Positions 1-8,974 of a stretch of 64,000 nt of DNA are shown here, piece after piece. The position numbers and the translations under genes were made by a program. Each line of letters starts with the position of its first letter. Position 1 is the stretch's first letter. The stretch is from an uncultured Litoreibacter sp. Lineage in GTDB: Bacteria > Pseudomonadota > Alphaproteobacteria > Rhodobacterales > Rhodobacteraceae. The notes below the pieces were generated by a model, which was not told the DNA's origin, ran no database searches, and was given only the letters and a program-made list of their open reading frames with translations. The stretch lies in NCBI GenBank assembly GCA_947494645.1, contig CANLVO010000001.1:1550001-1614000 (forward strand), given 5' to 3'.

Positions 1-1
1 G

Positions 2-1210
2 CAAGAAGCGAAGCTAGGCCAATTGCTTTTCTACGACCCAATTCTGTCGGGGAACAAGAACATTTCCTGTGCAACCTGCCATCACCCGGAATTCGCAACG
101 GGCGACGGGGTGTCACTTTCCATCGGCGAAGGCGGCATCGGTCTTGGGCCTGAACGACATCCCGATCCGCAAAATATGCCGGAGCAACGTATTCCACGGC
201 ACGCCCAAGCGCTCTTCAACCTTGGCGCAAAAGAGTTCACCCGACTGTTCCACGACGGCCGTGTCGAAGTGGATGCCTCGCAACCCGGCGGCCTGCGCAC
301 ACCGATGGACACGGATATGACCCAAGGTTTTGCCAATATGCTGTCCGCCCAAACCATGTTTCCCGTGCTGAGCGCCGACGAAATGGCAGGACATTACAGC
401 GAGAATGACATCTCCAAAATGGTGCGCTCTGGCAGAATCACCGGGCCGGGTGGCGCGTGGGATTTGATTTCCAAACGCGTCGAGGCCATCCCTGAATACC
501 GCGATCAGTTCAAAGCCATCTATCCTGAGATCAAGGCCGGCCGGGAGATCGCCTTCACCGATATTTCCAACGCGATCGCGGTGTTTATCGCCCATGAATG
601 GCGCTCCGATACCGCGCCGTTTGACGCCTACCTTCGCGGTGGCGCCCTGCCTTCAAAAGCACAGGCCGGATATGATTTGTTTTACGGGGAAGCAGGATGC
701 AGCGACTGCCATTCCGGCGCGCTTCAAACAGACCATGACTTTCACGCGATGGGTTTGCCGCAATTTGGCCCGGGCAAGGCCGCCCGGTTTGAAAGCCATC
801 GCCGTGACATCGGCCGGATGCGGGTCACGGGGCTTCCCGAAGATGCGTACGCATTTCGTACACCCAGCTTGAGGAATGTCACAAAGACAGCGCCTTACGG
901 GCATAACGGCGCTTACGCCGATCTCACGCAATTCCTGCCTGAGCATACTGATCCGAAAGGGTCCGTCGCGCGCTTTGAACGCGAGACTCCGGTCTTTCCA
1001 AAGTTTCAGGCCGATGACTGGTGGGTACTTGATCGCCCAGAGGAAACCCACGCAATCGCCGCAAGCGCAGTGAGCTACAAGGCTGATCTGTCCGAGGCGC
1101 AAATCGACCAAATCATCCTGTTCCTTGAAACTCTTGAAGATCCCGTTGCGCTGGAAGGACGGCTCGGCATTCCCGACCGTGTCCCAAGCGGCCTTAAGAT
1201 TGACCGGTAA
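2..1210 (+). CDS. Di-haem cytochrome c peroxidase / MauG-family protein (5' partial)
   Basis: Periplasmic di-haem protein of the bacterial cytochrome c peroxidase/MauG family, which reduces peroxide or oxidises a partner using c-type haems. Two CxxCH haem sites are visible: CATCH at 68-82 and CSDCH at 698-712. The frame stays open to base 2, reading QEAKLGQLLFYDP, which matches the family core just after the signal peptide, so the true start and export signal lie left of the window; the TTG at 23 is not a real start. The stop lies 4 bases from the stop of the convergent CRTAC1-like gene. Family assignment is firm. Peroxidase versus MauG-like oxidase activity cannot be told from what is here. 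Confidence 0.88.
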   Translation, partial: QEAKLGQLLFYDPILSGNKNISCATCHHPEFATGDGVSLSIGEGGIGLGPERHPDPQNMPEQRIPRHAQALFNLGAKEFTRLFHDGRVEVDASQPGGLRTPMDTDMTQGFANMLSAQTMFPVLSADEMAGHYSENDISKMVRSGRITGPGGAWDLISKRVEAIPEYRDQFKAIYPEIKAGREIAFTDISNAIAVFIAHEWRSDTAPFDAYLRGGALPSKAQAGYDLFYGEAGCSDCHSGALQTDHDFHAMGLPQFGPGKAARFESHRRDIGRMRVTGLPEDAYAFRTPSLRNVTKTAPYGHNGAYADLTQFLPEHTDPKGSVARFERETPVFPKFQADDWWVLDRPEETHAIAASAVSYKADLSEAQIDQIILFLETLEDPVALEGRLGIPDRVPSGLKIDR

Positions 1211-1214
1211 AGCC

Positions 1215-2708
1215 TTATTTTTTCAATATAATTACGCGCCTATTGGCATCGAAAGCTTGCCACTCCGACAAGGACCCATCCGGCCAGAGCACCCGCAACT
1301 CCGCACTAACCGCGTCACCCAAACCAAAATGGAGCGCTGTGGCCTGCCCACTGGCATGACCGCCGCCAACCGTCACTTCCTGCTCCTGCGACACGCCGCC
1401 TGCGCGAAGTTCGACCCAAGCGCCAACCGCATTCAGATTGGCCCCCGATAAGCGCGGCGACACCGCGATCCAGTTGCCTGCGTTTTGTGTCACATTTTCG
1501 TATAGCTCCGCCTCCGCACGGCGGTTGACCACGACAATATCCAGCAAACCGTCATTGTTGAGATCAACCAGCCCCGCCCCGCGCGAACGTGCGAAATTTG
1601 CGATGCCCGCGACATCGCCTGCCTCCGTAAAAATGCCGTCTGCGCCTTGCATGAGCAGGTTGTTGGGATCCTTGGTTGCAAGGCCCGGCATCTGATCGAC
1701 GTTGCCTTTGGCAATGAACAGATCCGGACGGGTGTCGTTGTTCACATCCCCAAACTGTGCATGCCAGCCGGTCGATGGCCTGCCATCATCACCGGTATAG
1801 GGTCGATGCGCATAGGACCCGATGCCAAACGGAGCCGCTTCGTACCCCGTATCACTGGCAATCTGCATCAGTTGGTCACCCATCGAGGTCAAAACCACCT
1901 CAGGACGACCGTCCCCAGTAATGTCACGCGACGCGATCCCCATGCCCCAAATGCTGATCGGCTTCCAGCCGTCACCTTGCATCAGTGTTAGGTCCGGCAT
2001 GTCCCACATTTGCTCCGACCCGCCGCTGACGTAGTAATGCCTGTCATTTGACATGCGCAGGTCCTGCGTGCCGTCACGGTTCCAATCTGAAAACAGAATG
2101 GACAGCGCGCAGAATCCCGGCTCAAGCAGCATGGCTTTATAGCCGTCTTCGTCATGGCGATGCAGCTCGTTCGCGTCACAGGCCTCGAAAGGTCCGTCGG
2201 GGTCGGCGCGGTCCACATAGTTGCCAAAGGCGAGCGTTGGCCAGGTTTGCCCGGCCTCCCATGTGGCGGAAAACGCAGTGGTCCAGCGGTCACCGCCTTC
2301 AAAGCCCCACTCCTGCGAAGCGTCGGTAAAGCTGCAATCCGGCCCGCCCTTTAGCAGCAGGTTGGCCCCAACGCGCAATACGGCCAGATCAAGCAGCCCG
2401 TCGCTGTCGATGTCCAACGGATAGGCCCCAACGACGTCCGTGATCGGCTCCATCACACCTTCGGAGAACGCCAGCTTACCTCCAGCCTCATCAGTCTCAT
2501 TGATATAGAGCTGCGCTGCGTTCTCACCGCCCGCCATGAACAGGTCATCAAACCCATCACCGTTGCAATCTAGCACAGCGACACCGCCGCCCACGAAGTG
2601 TTCCCAACCGCCGGCATAGACATGCCCGCCGGGCAAGGGTCGCGGCTCAAATCTCGGGTCCGCCAAGGCGAAGCCAGGCAAGAGCAAGAGCACGATAAGC
2701 GCCCTCAT
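1215..2708 (-). CDS. CRTAC1-type FG-GAP/VCBS repeat protein with ASPIC/UnbV C-terminus
   Basis: Secreted protein of 497 residues with a cleavable signal peptide (MRALIVLLLLPGFALA). It carries a series of calcium-binding-like repeats of the DxNxDGxxD type (DCNGDGFDDL near 48, DIDSDGLLDL near 100, DVNNDTRPDL near 320, DLNNDGLLDI near 380), as in integrin-like beta-propellers. The last 80 residues (NAVGAWVEL to WPDGSLSEW) fit the ASPIC/UnbV domain. Its ATG overlaps the stop of the upstream ROK regulator by 4 bases, so the two are probably co-translated. It faces the di-haem peroxidase tail to tail. Biochemical role unknown; such proteins are extracellular or periplasmic. Confidence 0.8.
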   Translation of the reverse strand: MRALIVLLLLPGFALADPRFEPRPLPGGHVYAGGWEHFVGGGVAVLDCNGDGFDDLFMAGGENAAQLYINETDEAGGKLAFSEGVMEPITDVVGAYPLDIDSDGLLDLAVLRVGANLLLKGGPDCSFTDASQEWGFEGGDRWTTAFSATWEAGQTWPTLAFGNYVDRADPDGPFEACDANELHRHDEDGYKAMLLEPGFCALSILFSDWNRDGTQDLRMSNDRHYYVSGGSEQMWDMPDLTLMQGDGWKPISIWGMGIASRDITGDGRPEVVLTSMGDQLMQIASDTGYEAAPFGIGSYAHRPYTGDDGRPSTGWHAQFGDVNNDTRPDLFIAKGNVDQMPGLATKDPNNLLMQGADGIFTEAGDVAGIANFARSRGAGLVDLNNDGLLDIVVVNRRAEAELYENVTQNAGNWIAVSPRLSGANLNAVGAWVELRAGGVSQEQEVTVGGGHASGQATALHFGLGDAVSAELRVLWPDGSLSEWQAFDANRRVIILKK

Positions 2709-4000
2709 GCCTCCGCCCGCCCTGCCCCGAACAACTCGTCCGTGACAGATGACAAAGCCAGAGCCGCCGCGCCACGCGCCCAGACGAACCCTCCCCAGAC
2801 ATTGATATCGACCTCGGGTGGCGGCCGACCTTTGTCGAGTGTCAGGCCCTCCATCTCGGCCATCACTTCTTCGGCGTAGAGGTAGTCATACCGCATCCGC
2901 TCCCCCGACAAGATGATCAGGTTAGGGTCAAACAGATGAACGACGTTGCTTAGTGCCAATGCAAGGTAGCGGCCCGCACGATTGAAAATGGTCCGCGCAT
3001 GCTGGTTGCCTGCTTTCGCCTGCTCGTACAGCGTCTCGAGCATGATATCGACAGGGCCGAACGGCTCGCTCTTCATATCAAGCGCCACGCGGGCCTCGCG
3101 CACCAACGCGTAATCGGCCAGATAGGCCTCCAGACAACCCCGCTTGCCGCAGCGGCACAAAGCGCCGTCCAACTGAACCTTGGTGTGGCCAAGCTCGAGC
3201 CCCAGGCCGCCCGAGCCACGATATAGCCGATTGTCTAAAACCAGCCCCATACCGACACCATATTCAATGGTCACAACCGCAAAGGACTGGCGCCCGCGAC
3301 CCGCACCAAACCAAAGCTCGGCCAGCGTCAGAACATTCGCATCATTGTCGAGATGAACGGGCACCCCCATTTTGTCAGACAGTAGGTCCCGCAAAGCAAC
3401 GTTACGCGGACGCAACAAAGGCGACCATGGAACCACACCCATGTCGTGATCTACAATGCCCGCAATCCCGACCCCAACCGCTGAGATCTGGTCAATCGAC
3501 AAATCCGCCTTTTCCAGCAGCGCGATCAGGATCGCACGCGCGTCGGAGACCAACCCGTCGGGCTCATGGCGCTGCGCGCGCGCCGCACAGTCATATTCGC
3601 AAATCGGCGCCCCTGCGAAATCCACGACCACTGCAGAATGTATAAAGTCGCCAAGCTTCATCCCGACCACATAACCCGCGCCGGGTGCAATCCTTAAAGC
3701 AACTGGAGGACGCCCGCGCGTATGCGCATCATGGGGCGACTCCGCCTCAACAATAAGACCGGATGCGATGATCTCTGAGGTCAGTTGCGTAACCGAACCC
3801 GGCGAAATACCGAGATCCTTAGCTACATCAATCCGCGAAGTTTGCCCGGCGCTGCGCACGCGTTCAAACACCTGCTGGCGCAGAGGTTTCGGCTGCCCCC
3901 CCTCGGCAGGAAGCAACGGCCCGCACCCAAGAGGCAAATCCAGGCTCTCAGCCGGAAGGCTGCTTTGCAGATCGGTCAGGTTTTGCTTTTCTTTCAGCAT
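2705..4000 (-). CDS. xylR: ROK-family transcriptional repressor, likely xylose-responsive (XylR-like)
   Basis: DNA-binding repressor of the ROK (NagC/XylR) family. An N-terminal winged helix (LRRQVFERVRSAGQTSRIDVAKDLGI) precedes a sugar-kinase-like domain with the ROK zinc/signature motif CRCGKRGCLEAY. It diverges from xylF, which argues that it controls the xylose operon and senses xylose or a derivative. The frame is open to an ATG at 4123, but those 41 codons have only about 50% GC at third positions, well below the body of the gene, and lie outside the ROK-like region. I therefore prefer the ATG at 4000 (431 residues). Neither start has a clear Shine-Dalgarno. Effector identity is inferred from context. 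Confidence 0.82.
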   Translation of the reverse strand: MLKEKQNLTDLQSSLPAESLDLPLGCGPLLPAEGGQPKPLRQQVFERVRSAGQTSRIDVAKDLGISPGSVTQLTSEIIASGLIVEAESPHDAHTRGRPPVALRIAPGAGYVVGMKLGDFIHSAVVVDFAGAPICEYDCAARAQRHEPDGLVSDARAILIALLEKADLSIDQISAVGVGIAGIVDHDMGVVPWSPLLRPRNVALRDLLSDKMGVPVHLDNDANVLTLAELWFGAGRGRQSFAVVTIEYGVGMGLVLDNRLYRGSGGLGLELGHTKVQLDGALCRCGKRGCLEAYLADYALVREARVALDMKSEPFGPVDIMLETLYEQAKAGNQHARTIFNRAGRYLALALSNVVHLFDPNLIILSGERMRYDYLYAEEVMAEMEGLTLDKGRPPPEVDINVWGGFVWARGAAALALSSVTDELFGAGRAEA

Positions 4001-4178
4001 GAAAACTATGCTCTGGCCCTCAGTTTGTTCTTCGAATGAAAGAAAGCGTTTGGATTTCAAGCGCTTTTTGCGCCGCGAAACCGTACGAACTCCTCCCATC
4101 GCTGTCGCCATACCGTGATTCATGTTGAAAACTGCGAAAACGACGACTCATGATTGGGTTATTTTAGACGATGCGTCA

Positions 4179-4204
4179 AATTAATTTTGACAGCTGAATT
4201 AATT
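4179..4204. promoter_or_regulatory. Putative ROK/XylR operator: inverted repeat over the xylF -35
   Basis: Two copies of AATTAATT (4179-4186 and 4197-4204) flank a 10-base centre that contains TTGACA (4187-4192), a perfect -35 hexamer. ROK repressors are known to bind A+T-rich inverted repeats of about this size. A bound dimer would cover the -35 and block xylF transcription. The regulator gene lies directly upstream on the other strand. Confidence 0.6.
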
Positions 4205-4214
4205 GTGCCATGCT
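4187..4214 (+). promoter_or_regulatory. Predicted sigma-70 promoter of xylF
   Basis: TTGACA at 4187-4192 is followed 16 bases later by CATGCT (4209-4214), a weak -10. That leaves a leader of about 70 bases before the xylF ribosome site GGAGG (4281-4285). The weak -10 fits a regulated promoter. The -10 is uncertain. Confidence 0.45.
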
Positions 4215-4290
4215 GGTGAGGCCTCGAATCAAAAGGGGCTGCTGGTGCGACGGAGGAGTCGTGGCACGGCATTAACATTGGGAGGATCTC

Positions 4291-5322
4291 ATGCGTAAAG
4301 CATTGACAGTGGCCGCGATTGCACTCGCCGGCTTTACAACAACAGCAGCATTGGCGGACGGCCACGCGAAAACAGTCGGCGTTAGCTGGTCTAACTTTCA
4401 AGAAGAGCGCTGGAAAACTGACGAAGCCGCGATCAAAGCCGCTTTGGACGCCGCTGGCGCGAACTACATTTCTGCTGACGCGCAGTCTTCTGCGTCCAAG
4501 CAACTGACAGACATCGAGGCTCTTATCGCCCAAGGCGCTGATGCTCTGATCATTCTGGCACAAGACAAAGACGCCATCGGCCCGGCACTAGATATTGCTG
4601 AAGCCGAAGGTATCCCAATGATCGGTTATGACCGTCTGATCGAAGACCAGCGTACCTTCTACCTGACATTCGACAACAAAGGCGTGGGCCGCATCATCGC
4701 GGAGACCGTGTTCGCGAAGGTCCCTGAAGGCAACTACGCCATCATCAAGGGTGACAAAGGCGATCCAAACGCGGGCTTCCTGCTGGAAGGCATGATGGAA
4801 GTCATTCAACCATCCGTCGACTCCGGTGCGATCAAAATCGTTGGCGAAGCCTTCACCGATGGCTGGAAGCCGGACAATGCTCAGAAGAACATGGAGCAAA
4901 TCCTGACCGCCAATAACAACAACATCGACGCTGTTTTGTCCCAGAACGACGGCATGGCAGGCGGCTCTATCGCTGCACTGGAAGCCCAAGGTCTGAACAT
5001 TCCAATCGGTGGCCAAGACGGTGACCACGCTGCGCTGAACCGCGTTGCACGTGGTACGCAGTCGGTATCTGTTTGGAAAAACAGCATCGACCTGGGCACA
5101 GCGGCTGGCGAGATTGCCGTGGCCCTGGCCAACGGCACAGCGATGGACGCCATTGAAGGCGCTGGCAAGTTCTCCGGTGGCGCAAAAGGCGTAGAGATGA
5201 ACGCGATCCTGCTGGACCCAACTCCGATCACACAGGCCAACATCAACCTGGTGATTGAAGCGGGCCACATCGCAAAAGACAAAGTCTGCGAAGGTGCACA
5301 GGACGGCGTAGCCGGCTGCTAA
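4291..5322 (+). CDS. xylF: D-xylose ABC transporter, periplasmic binding protein
   Basis: Sugar-binding protein of 343 residues that captures xylose in the periplasm and delivers it to the XylH permease. A signal peptide (MRKALTVAAIALAGFTTTAALA) precedes a type I periplasmic binding fold. Stretches such as IPMIGYDRLI and IGGQDGDHAALN match XylF-type proteins. GGAGG lies 5 bases before the ATG. It is the first gene of the xylFHG-xylBA operon and is followed by a strong stem-loop before xylH, which would favour higher yield of the binding protein than of the membrane parts. Regulation is probably by the divergent ROK repressor. Confidence 0.92.
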   Translation: MRKALTVAAIALAGFTTTAALADGHAKTVGVSWSNFQEERWKTDEAAIKAALDAAGANYISADAQSSASKQLTDIEALIAQGADALIILAQDKDAIGPALDIAEAEGIPMIGYDRLIEDQRTFYLTFDNKGVGRIIAETVFAKVPEGNYAIIKGDKGDPNAGFLLEGMMEVIQPSVDSGAIKIVGEAFTDGWKPDNAQKNMEQILTANNNNIDAVLSQNDGMAGGSIAALEAQGLNIPIGGQDGDHAALNRVARGTQSVSVWKNSIDLGTAAGEIAVALANGTAMDAIEGAGKFSGGAKGVEMNAILLDPTPITQANINLVIEAGHIAKDKVCEGAQDGVAGC

Positions 5323-5339
5323 GCTTTCACTGACCAATC

Positions 5340-5369
5340 GGCACCGGCGGGCTTCCTCTCGCCGGTGCC
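5340..5369 (+). promoter_or_regulatory. Intercistronic stem-loop between xylF and xylH
   Basis: GGCACCGGCG (5340-5349) pairs perfectly with CGCCGGTGCC (5360-5369) around a 10-base loop. No run of T follows, so it is not a standard intrinsic terminator. It more likely protects the xylF 3' end from exonucleases or gives partial read-through. Confidence 0.7.
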
Positions 5370-5437
5370 ACAAAACACCCAACCACTCATTCCTGCCGCG
5401 ACTGTGCCCCGCCCTGTTCAAGGAGCCGGCTCTTTGC

Positions 5438-6787
5438 GTGCAAACGTCCGAGGCCATGCCCATGACCGACACACCTGACACCAGCCCCAGCAGCGGCACC
5501 GACAAGCAAGACGGCGCCATCTCGCGGTTCCTGCGCGAGACCGAGGTCGACACCCGGCTCTTGGGGATGCTCGCGGCCCTCGCCCTGATCTGGGGCGGCT
5601 TTCATATCTACGGCCAGCTGGTCAACGGTTTTGGCGCGTTCTTGACGCCGCGCAACCTTTGGAACCTGTCCGTCCAAACCTCCTCCATCGGGATCATGGC
5701 CACGGGCATGGTTCTGGTGATCGTCACACGCCATATCGATCTTTCGGTCGGCTCCATGCTGGGCTTTATCGCAATTGTCATGGGGACGTTGCAGGTCAAT
5801 ATCTTGCCGCAATATCTGGGCCTCGGGCATCCGATGATCTGGATCCTAGCCATTCTGGCCGGGCTTATCGTCGGCACGCTCATTGGTGGCTTTCAAGGCT
5901 ACATGATTGCCTACGGGACAATCCCTGCGTTCATCGTAACGTTGGGTGGCCTGCTCGTCTGGCGCGGTGTGGGCTTCCTTGTCGCACGCGGCGAGACGAT
6001 CTCCCCCGTCGACGCAACCTTCAAGCTGCTCGGTGGTGGTCCGTATGGCGCTGTTGGCAGCACGGGCAGTTGGATTGTCGGCATTATCGGCTGCATCGCG
6101 GTCTTGTCGCTGATCGTTTTGGGCCGTCGCAAGCGCAAGAACTTCGATCTTCACCTGCGCCCTGTCTGGGCAGAGGGCTTTCTGGCCGCTGTCGGCTGTG
6201 GTGCGGTGATCGGGGCAACAATGCTCGTCAACGCCTATCCATGGCCCAAAGGCATCATCAAACGCTACGCAGAAGCCGAAGGCATCGAAGTCCCACCTGA
6301 GGGCATCTTTATCTCGCATGGCTTTGCGATCCCGGTTCTGATCCTGGTGGCCGTTGCCATTTTGATGACCATTTTGATGTCGCGTACCAAGTTTGGCCGC
6401 TACGTCTACGCGATTGGCGGCAACCCAGAGGCGGCTGAACTTGCCGGGATCAACACCCGCTGGATGACCGTTAAAATCTTCGCACTTATGGGCTTTCTTA
6501 CCGGCCTGTCCGCTGTCGTCGCCTCCGCTCGTCTCGGCTCTGCCACTGCGGCGCTCGGGACCTTGGACGAGCTGTATGTGATCGCCGCAGCCGTGATCGG
6601 CGGCACGTCCCTCGCAGGCGGTGTGGGGACAATCTACGGCGCAATTCTCGGTGCGATCGTTATGCAGTCGCTACAGACAGGCATGGTTCTGATCGGCTTT
6701 GACGCTGCAATCCAACAGGTCGTCGTCGGCTCCGTTCTGGTGATCGCCGTCTTCCTCGACATTCTATACCGGAGGAACTCGAAATGA
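5438..6787 (+). CDS. xylH: Xylose ABC transporter permease
   Basis: Integral membrane permease of the ribose/xylose type, 449 residues, the XylH length rather than the roughly 330 of RbsC. It has about ten or more hydrophobic segments and typical motifs (IDLSVGSMLG near 105, GGNPEAAELAGIN near 325). An AAGGAG at 5420-5425 serves a GTG start at 5438; ATG codons at 5456 and 5462 in the same frame are alternatives and the family core begins well after them. The stop overlaps the ATG of the ATPase gene by 4 bases, so the two are translationally coupled. Confidence 0.9.
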   Translation: MQTSEAMPMTDTPDTSPSSGTDKQDGAISRFLRETEVDTRLLGMLAALALIWGGFHIYGQLVNGFGAFLTPRNLWNLSVQTSSIGIMATGMVLVIVTRHIDLSVGSMLGFIAIVMGTLQVNILPQYLGLGHPMIWILAILAGLIVGTLIGGFQGYMIAYGTIPAFIVTLGGLLVWRGVGFLVARGETISPVDATFKLLGGGPYGAVGSTGSWIVGIIGCIAVLSLIVLGRRKRKNFDLHLRPVWAEGFLAAVGCGAVIGATMLVNAYPWPKGIIKRYAEAEGIEVPPEGIFISHGFAIPVLILVAVAILMTILMSRTKFGRYVYAIGGNPEAAELAGINTRWMTVKIFALMGFLTGLSAVVASARLGSATAALGTLDELYVIAAAVIGGTSLAGGVGTIYGAILGAIVMQSLQTGMVLIGFDAAIQQVVVGSVLVIAVFLDILYRRNSK

Positions 6788-7536
6788 GTGAGACCCCTCT
6801 CGTTCAACTCAAAGACATCTCCATCTCCTTTGGCGGTATCCGCGCTGTGGACCATGTCAGCCTTGATCTTTACCCCGGCGAGGTCGTGGGCCTGCTGGGA
6901 CACAACGGTGCGGGCAAATCGACGCTGATTAAGATCCTCTCTGGCGCGTATCAAAAAGACAGCGGCGAAATCCTGATCAATGGCAAACGTGCCGAGATCA
7001 ATTCGCCTCGCGATGCCCGTGACCACAATATCGAGACAATCTATCAGACCCTTGCTCTGGCCGATAACCTTGATGCCGCATCCAACCTCTTTTTGGGCCG
7101 GGAACTTACATCGCCATTTGGCTTTGTCGACGACGCCAAAATGGCGGCTGAAACGGCCAAGATCATGGCGCGGCTCAACCCCAACTTCAAAAAGCTGAAG
7201 GAGCCAGTCAGTGCCTTGTCGGGTGGTCAACGCCAATCCGTGGCCATTGCACGAGCCGTCTACTTCAACGCGAAAATCCTGATCATGGACGAGCCAACCG
7301 CTGCGTTGGGCGTTCATGAAACCAAGATGGTCGCCGACCTCATCCAGGAGCTGAAAGCTCAGGGTTTGGGCATCTTCTTGATCAGCCACGATACGCGTGA
7401 AATGCTGGAACTCTGTGACCGTGTCTCTGTTATGAAGAACGGCGCATTGATCGGCACTGAGCGCGTCGAGGACGTCACCGAAGACGACATCTTGTCGATG
7501 ATCATTATGGGCAAGAACCCCAAGCGGGCTGCCTGA
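6784..7536 (+). CDS. xylG: Sugar ABC transporter ATP-binding protein (single-domain XylG/FrcA type)
   Basis: ATPase that powers xylose import. One nucleotide-binding domain only (250 residues): Walker A GHNGAGKST near 40, signature LSGGQRQSVAIARA near 141, Walker B ILIMDEPTAAL. Enteric XylG carries two such domains in about 510 residues, so this short form probably works as a homodimer, as known for FrcA-type sugar importers. ATGA overlap with xylH; a single base separates it from xylB. Confidence 0.88.
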   Translation: MSETPLVQLKDISISFGGIRAVDHVSLDLYPGEVVGLLGHNGAGKSTLIKILSGAYQKDSGEILINGKRAEINSPRDARDHNIETIYQTLALADNLDAASNLFLGRELTSPFGFVDDAKMAAETAKIMARLNPNFKKLKEPVSALSGGQRQSVAIARAVYFNAKILIMDEPTAALGVHETKMVADLIQELKAQGLGIFLISHDTREMLELCDRVSVMKNGALIGTERVEDVTEDDILSMIIMGKNPKRAA

Positions 7537-7537
7537 A

Positions 7538-8974
7538 ATGTATTTGGGCATCGACCTTGGCACGTCATCGGTCAAGGGACTTCTAATCGGCGCGGATCAA
7601 GAGCCCATCGCGGAAGCGCGCGCAGCGCTTTCTGTGTCTCGCCCTCACCCTGGCTGGTCCGAACAGGCCCCTGCCGATTGGTTGTCTGCCACAACGGAAG
7701 TGATGTCCGCACTGGCGGTGAAGGCAGATTTATCCGCCATCAAAGGCATTGGGCTGTCTGGCCATATGCATGGCGCAACGCTGATCGACAAAGCAGGCGA
7801 TGTGTTACGGCCCAGCATATTGTGGAACGACACACGGAGCCACGTTGAGGCCAGCGCACTAGACGATGATCCCCAGTTTCGCGACGTCTCAGGCAACATC
7901 GTTTTTCCGGGCTTCACTGCGCCCAAGCTCGTCTGGGTCAAGAACAACGAGCCCGACATTTTCGACAAAACCGCGTGCATCTTGTTGCCCAAGGATTACC
8001 TGCGCCTTTGGCTGACGGGCGAACGCGTCTCAGAGATGTCAGACGCCGCGGGCACCTCGTGGCTTGATGTGGGCGGGCGCGACTGGTCCGACGACCTGCT
8101 AGGTGCATGCGGGCTGTCGCGCGAGCAAATGCCAAGCCTCGTCGAAGGGTCCGCCGCTTCGGGCGGGTTACGCGACCCACTGGCCAAGAAATGGGGCATG
8201 ACCGCCGGCATCCCGATTGCGGGCGGCGGCGGCGACAATGCGGCAACGGCAGTCGGTTGCGGCGTCACCAAGCCCGGCGAGGCCTTCGTGTCGCTTGGAA
8301 CCTCGGGCGTTCTGTTTGCAGCAACACCAAGCTATGCCCCCGATGCCGCAAGCGCCGTACACACGTTTTGCCATGCGCTGCCGGATACTTGGCACCAGAT
8401 GGGCGTGATCTTGTCGGCGGCTGACAGCTTGGAATGGTATGCCCGCCTCACGGGCCAGACGGCGGCAGAGCTGACCGGCGCATTGGACAAAGTTCAGGCC
8501 CCAGGACGGGCCTGTTTCCTGCCCTATCTCGGCGGCGAGCGCACACCGCATAACGATGCAAAGATACGCGGCGCACTGATCGGGCTAGAGCACGAAACCG
8601 ACACCCAAGCCGGCACCCGAGCCGTGCTGGAAGGCGTGGCTTATGCGTTGAAAGACTCCGCTGACGCGCTGGTCGGAACCGGCACGCAGATCGAAAGCCT
8701 TATCGCAGTTGGCGGCGGCGCAGCCTCCCGCGTGTGGCTTGAAATCATGGCCACGACCCTTGGTCTTCCCATCCAAATCCCCGTCTCTGGCGATTTCGGT
8801 GCCGCATTCGGCGCGGCGCGTCTTGGGATGATGGCTGCGACCGGAGACACCTCTATCGCGACCGCACCCAAGATCGCTGCAACCATCGATCCAGACACCT
8901 CGCTGGAAGACGACTTCCAAGCAGCGCACCAGCGATACAAACAAACCTACGAAGCCCTAAGGAACCTCTCATGA
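7538..8974 (+). CDS. xylB: Xylulokinase
   Basis: Cytoplasmic FGGY-family kinase of 478 residues that phosphorylates D-xylulose to xylulose 5-phosphate. The N-terminal phosphate loop [14 protein letters not shown] begins at residue 4, the substrate motif [11 protein letters not shown] follows near 77, and the C-terminal ATP site [17 protein letters not shown] lies near 390. It starts one base after the ATPase stop and overlaps xylA by ATGA, so it is part of the same operon. Confidence 0.92.
   Translation: MYLGIDLGTSSVKGLLIGADQEPIAEARAALSVSRPHPGWSEQAPADWLSATTEVMSALAVKADLSAIKGIGLSGHMHGATLIDKAGDVLRPSILWNDTRSHVEASALDDDPQFRDVSGNIVFPGFTAPKLVWVKNNEPDIFDKTACILLPKDYLRLWLTGERVSEMSDAAGTSWLDVGGRDWSDDLLGACGLSREQMPSLVEGSAASGGLRDPLAKKWGMTAGIPIAGGGGDNAATAVGCGVTKPGEAFVSLGTSGVLFAATPSYAPDAASAVHTFCHALPDTWHQMGVILSAADSLEWYARLTGQTAAELTGALDKVQAPGRACFLPYLGGERTPHNDAKIRGALIGLEHETDTQAGTRAVLEGVAYALKDSADALVGTGTQIESLIAVGGGAASRVWLEIMATTLGLPIQIPVSGDFGAAFGAARLGMMAATGDTSIATAPKIAATIDPDTSLEDDFQAAHQRYKQTYEALRNLS

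Noticed and set aside
4001-4123. N-terminal extension of the ROK regulator
   Set aside because: Third positions are only about half GC, there is no ribosome site, and the region is not part of the ROK fold.
4588-5553. 321-codon minus-strand frame opposite xylF
   Set aside because: XylF is certain on the plus strand; this frame has no ribosome site or family likeness.
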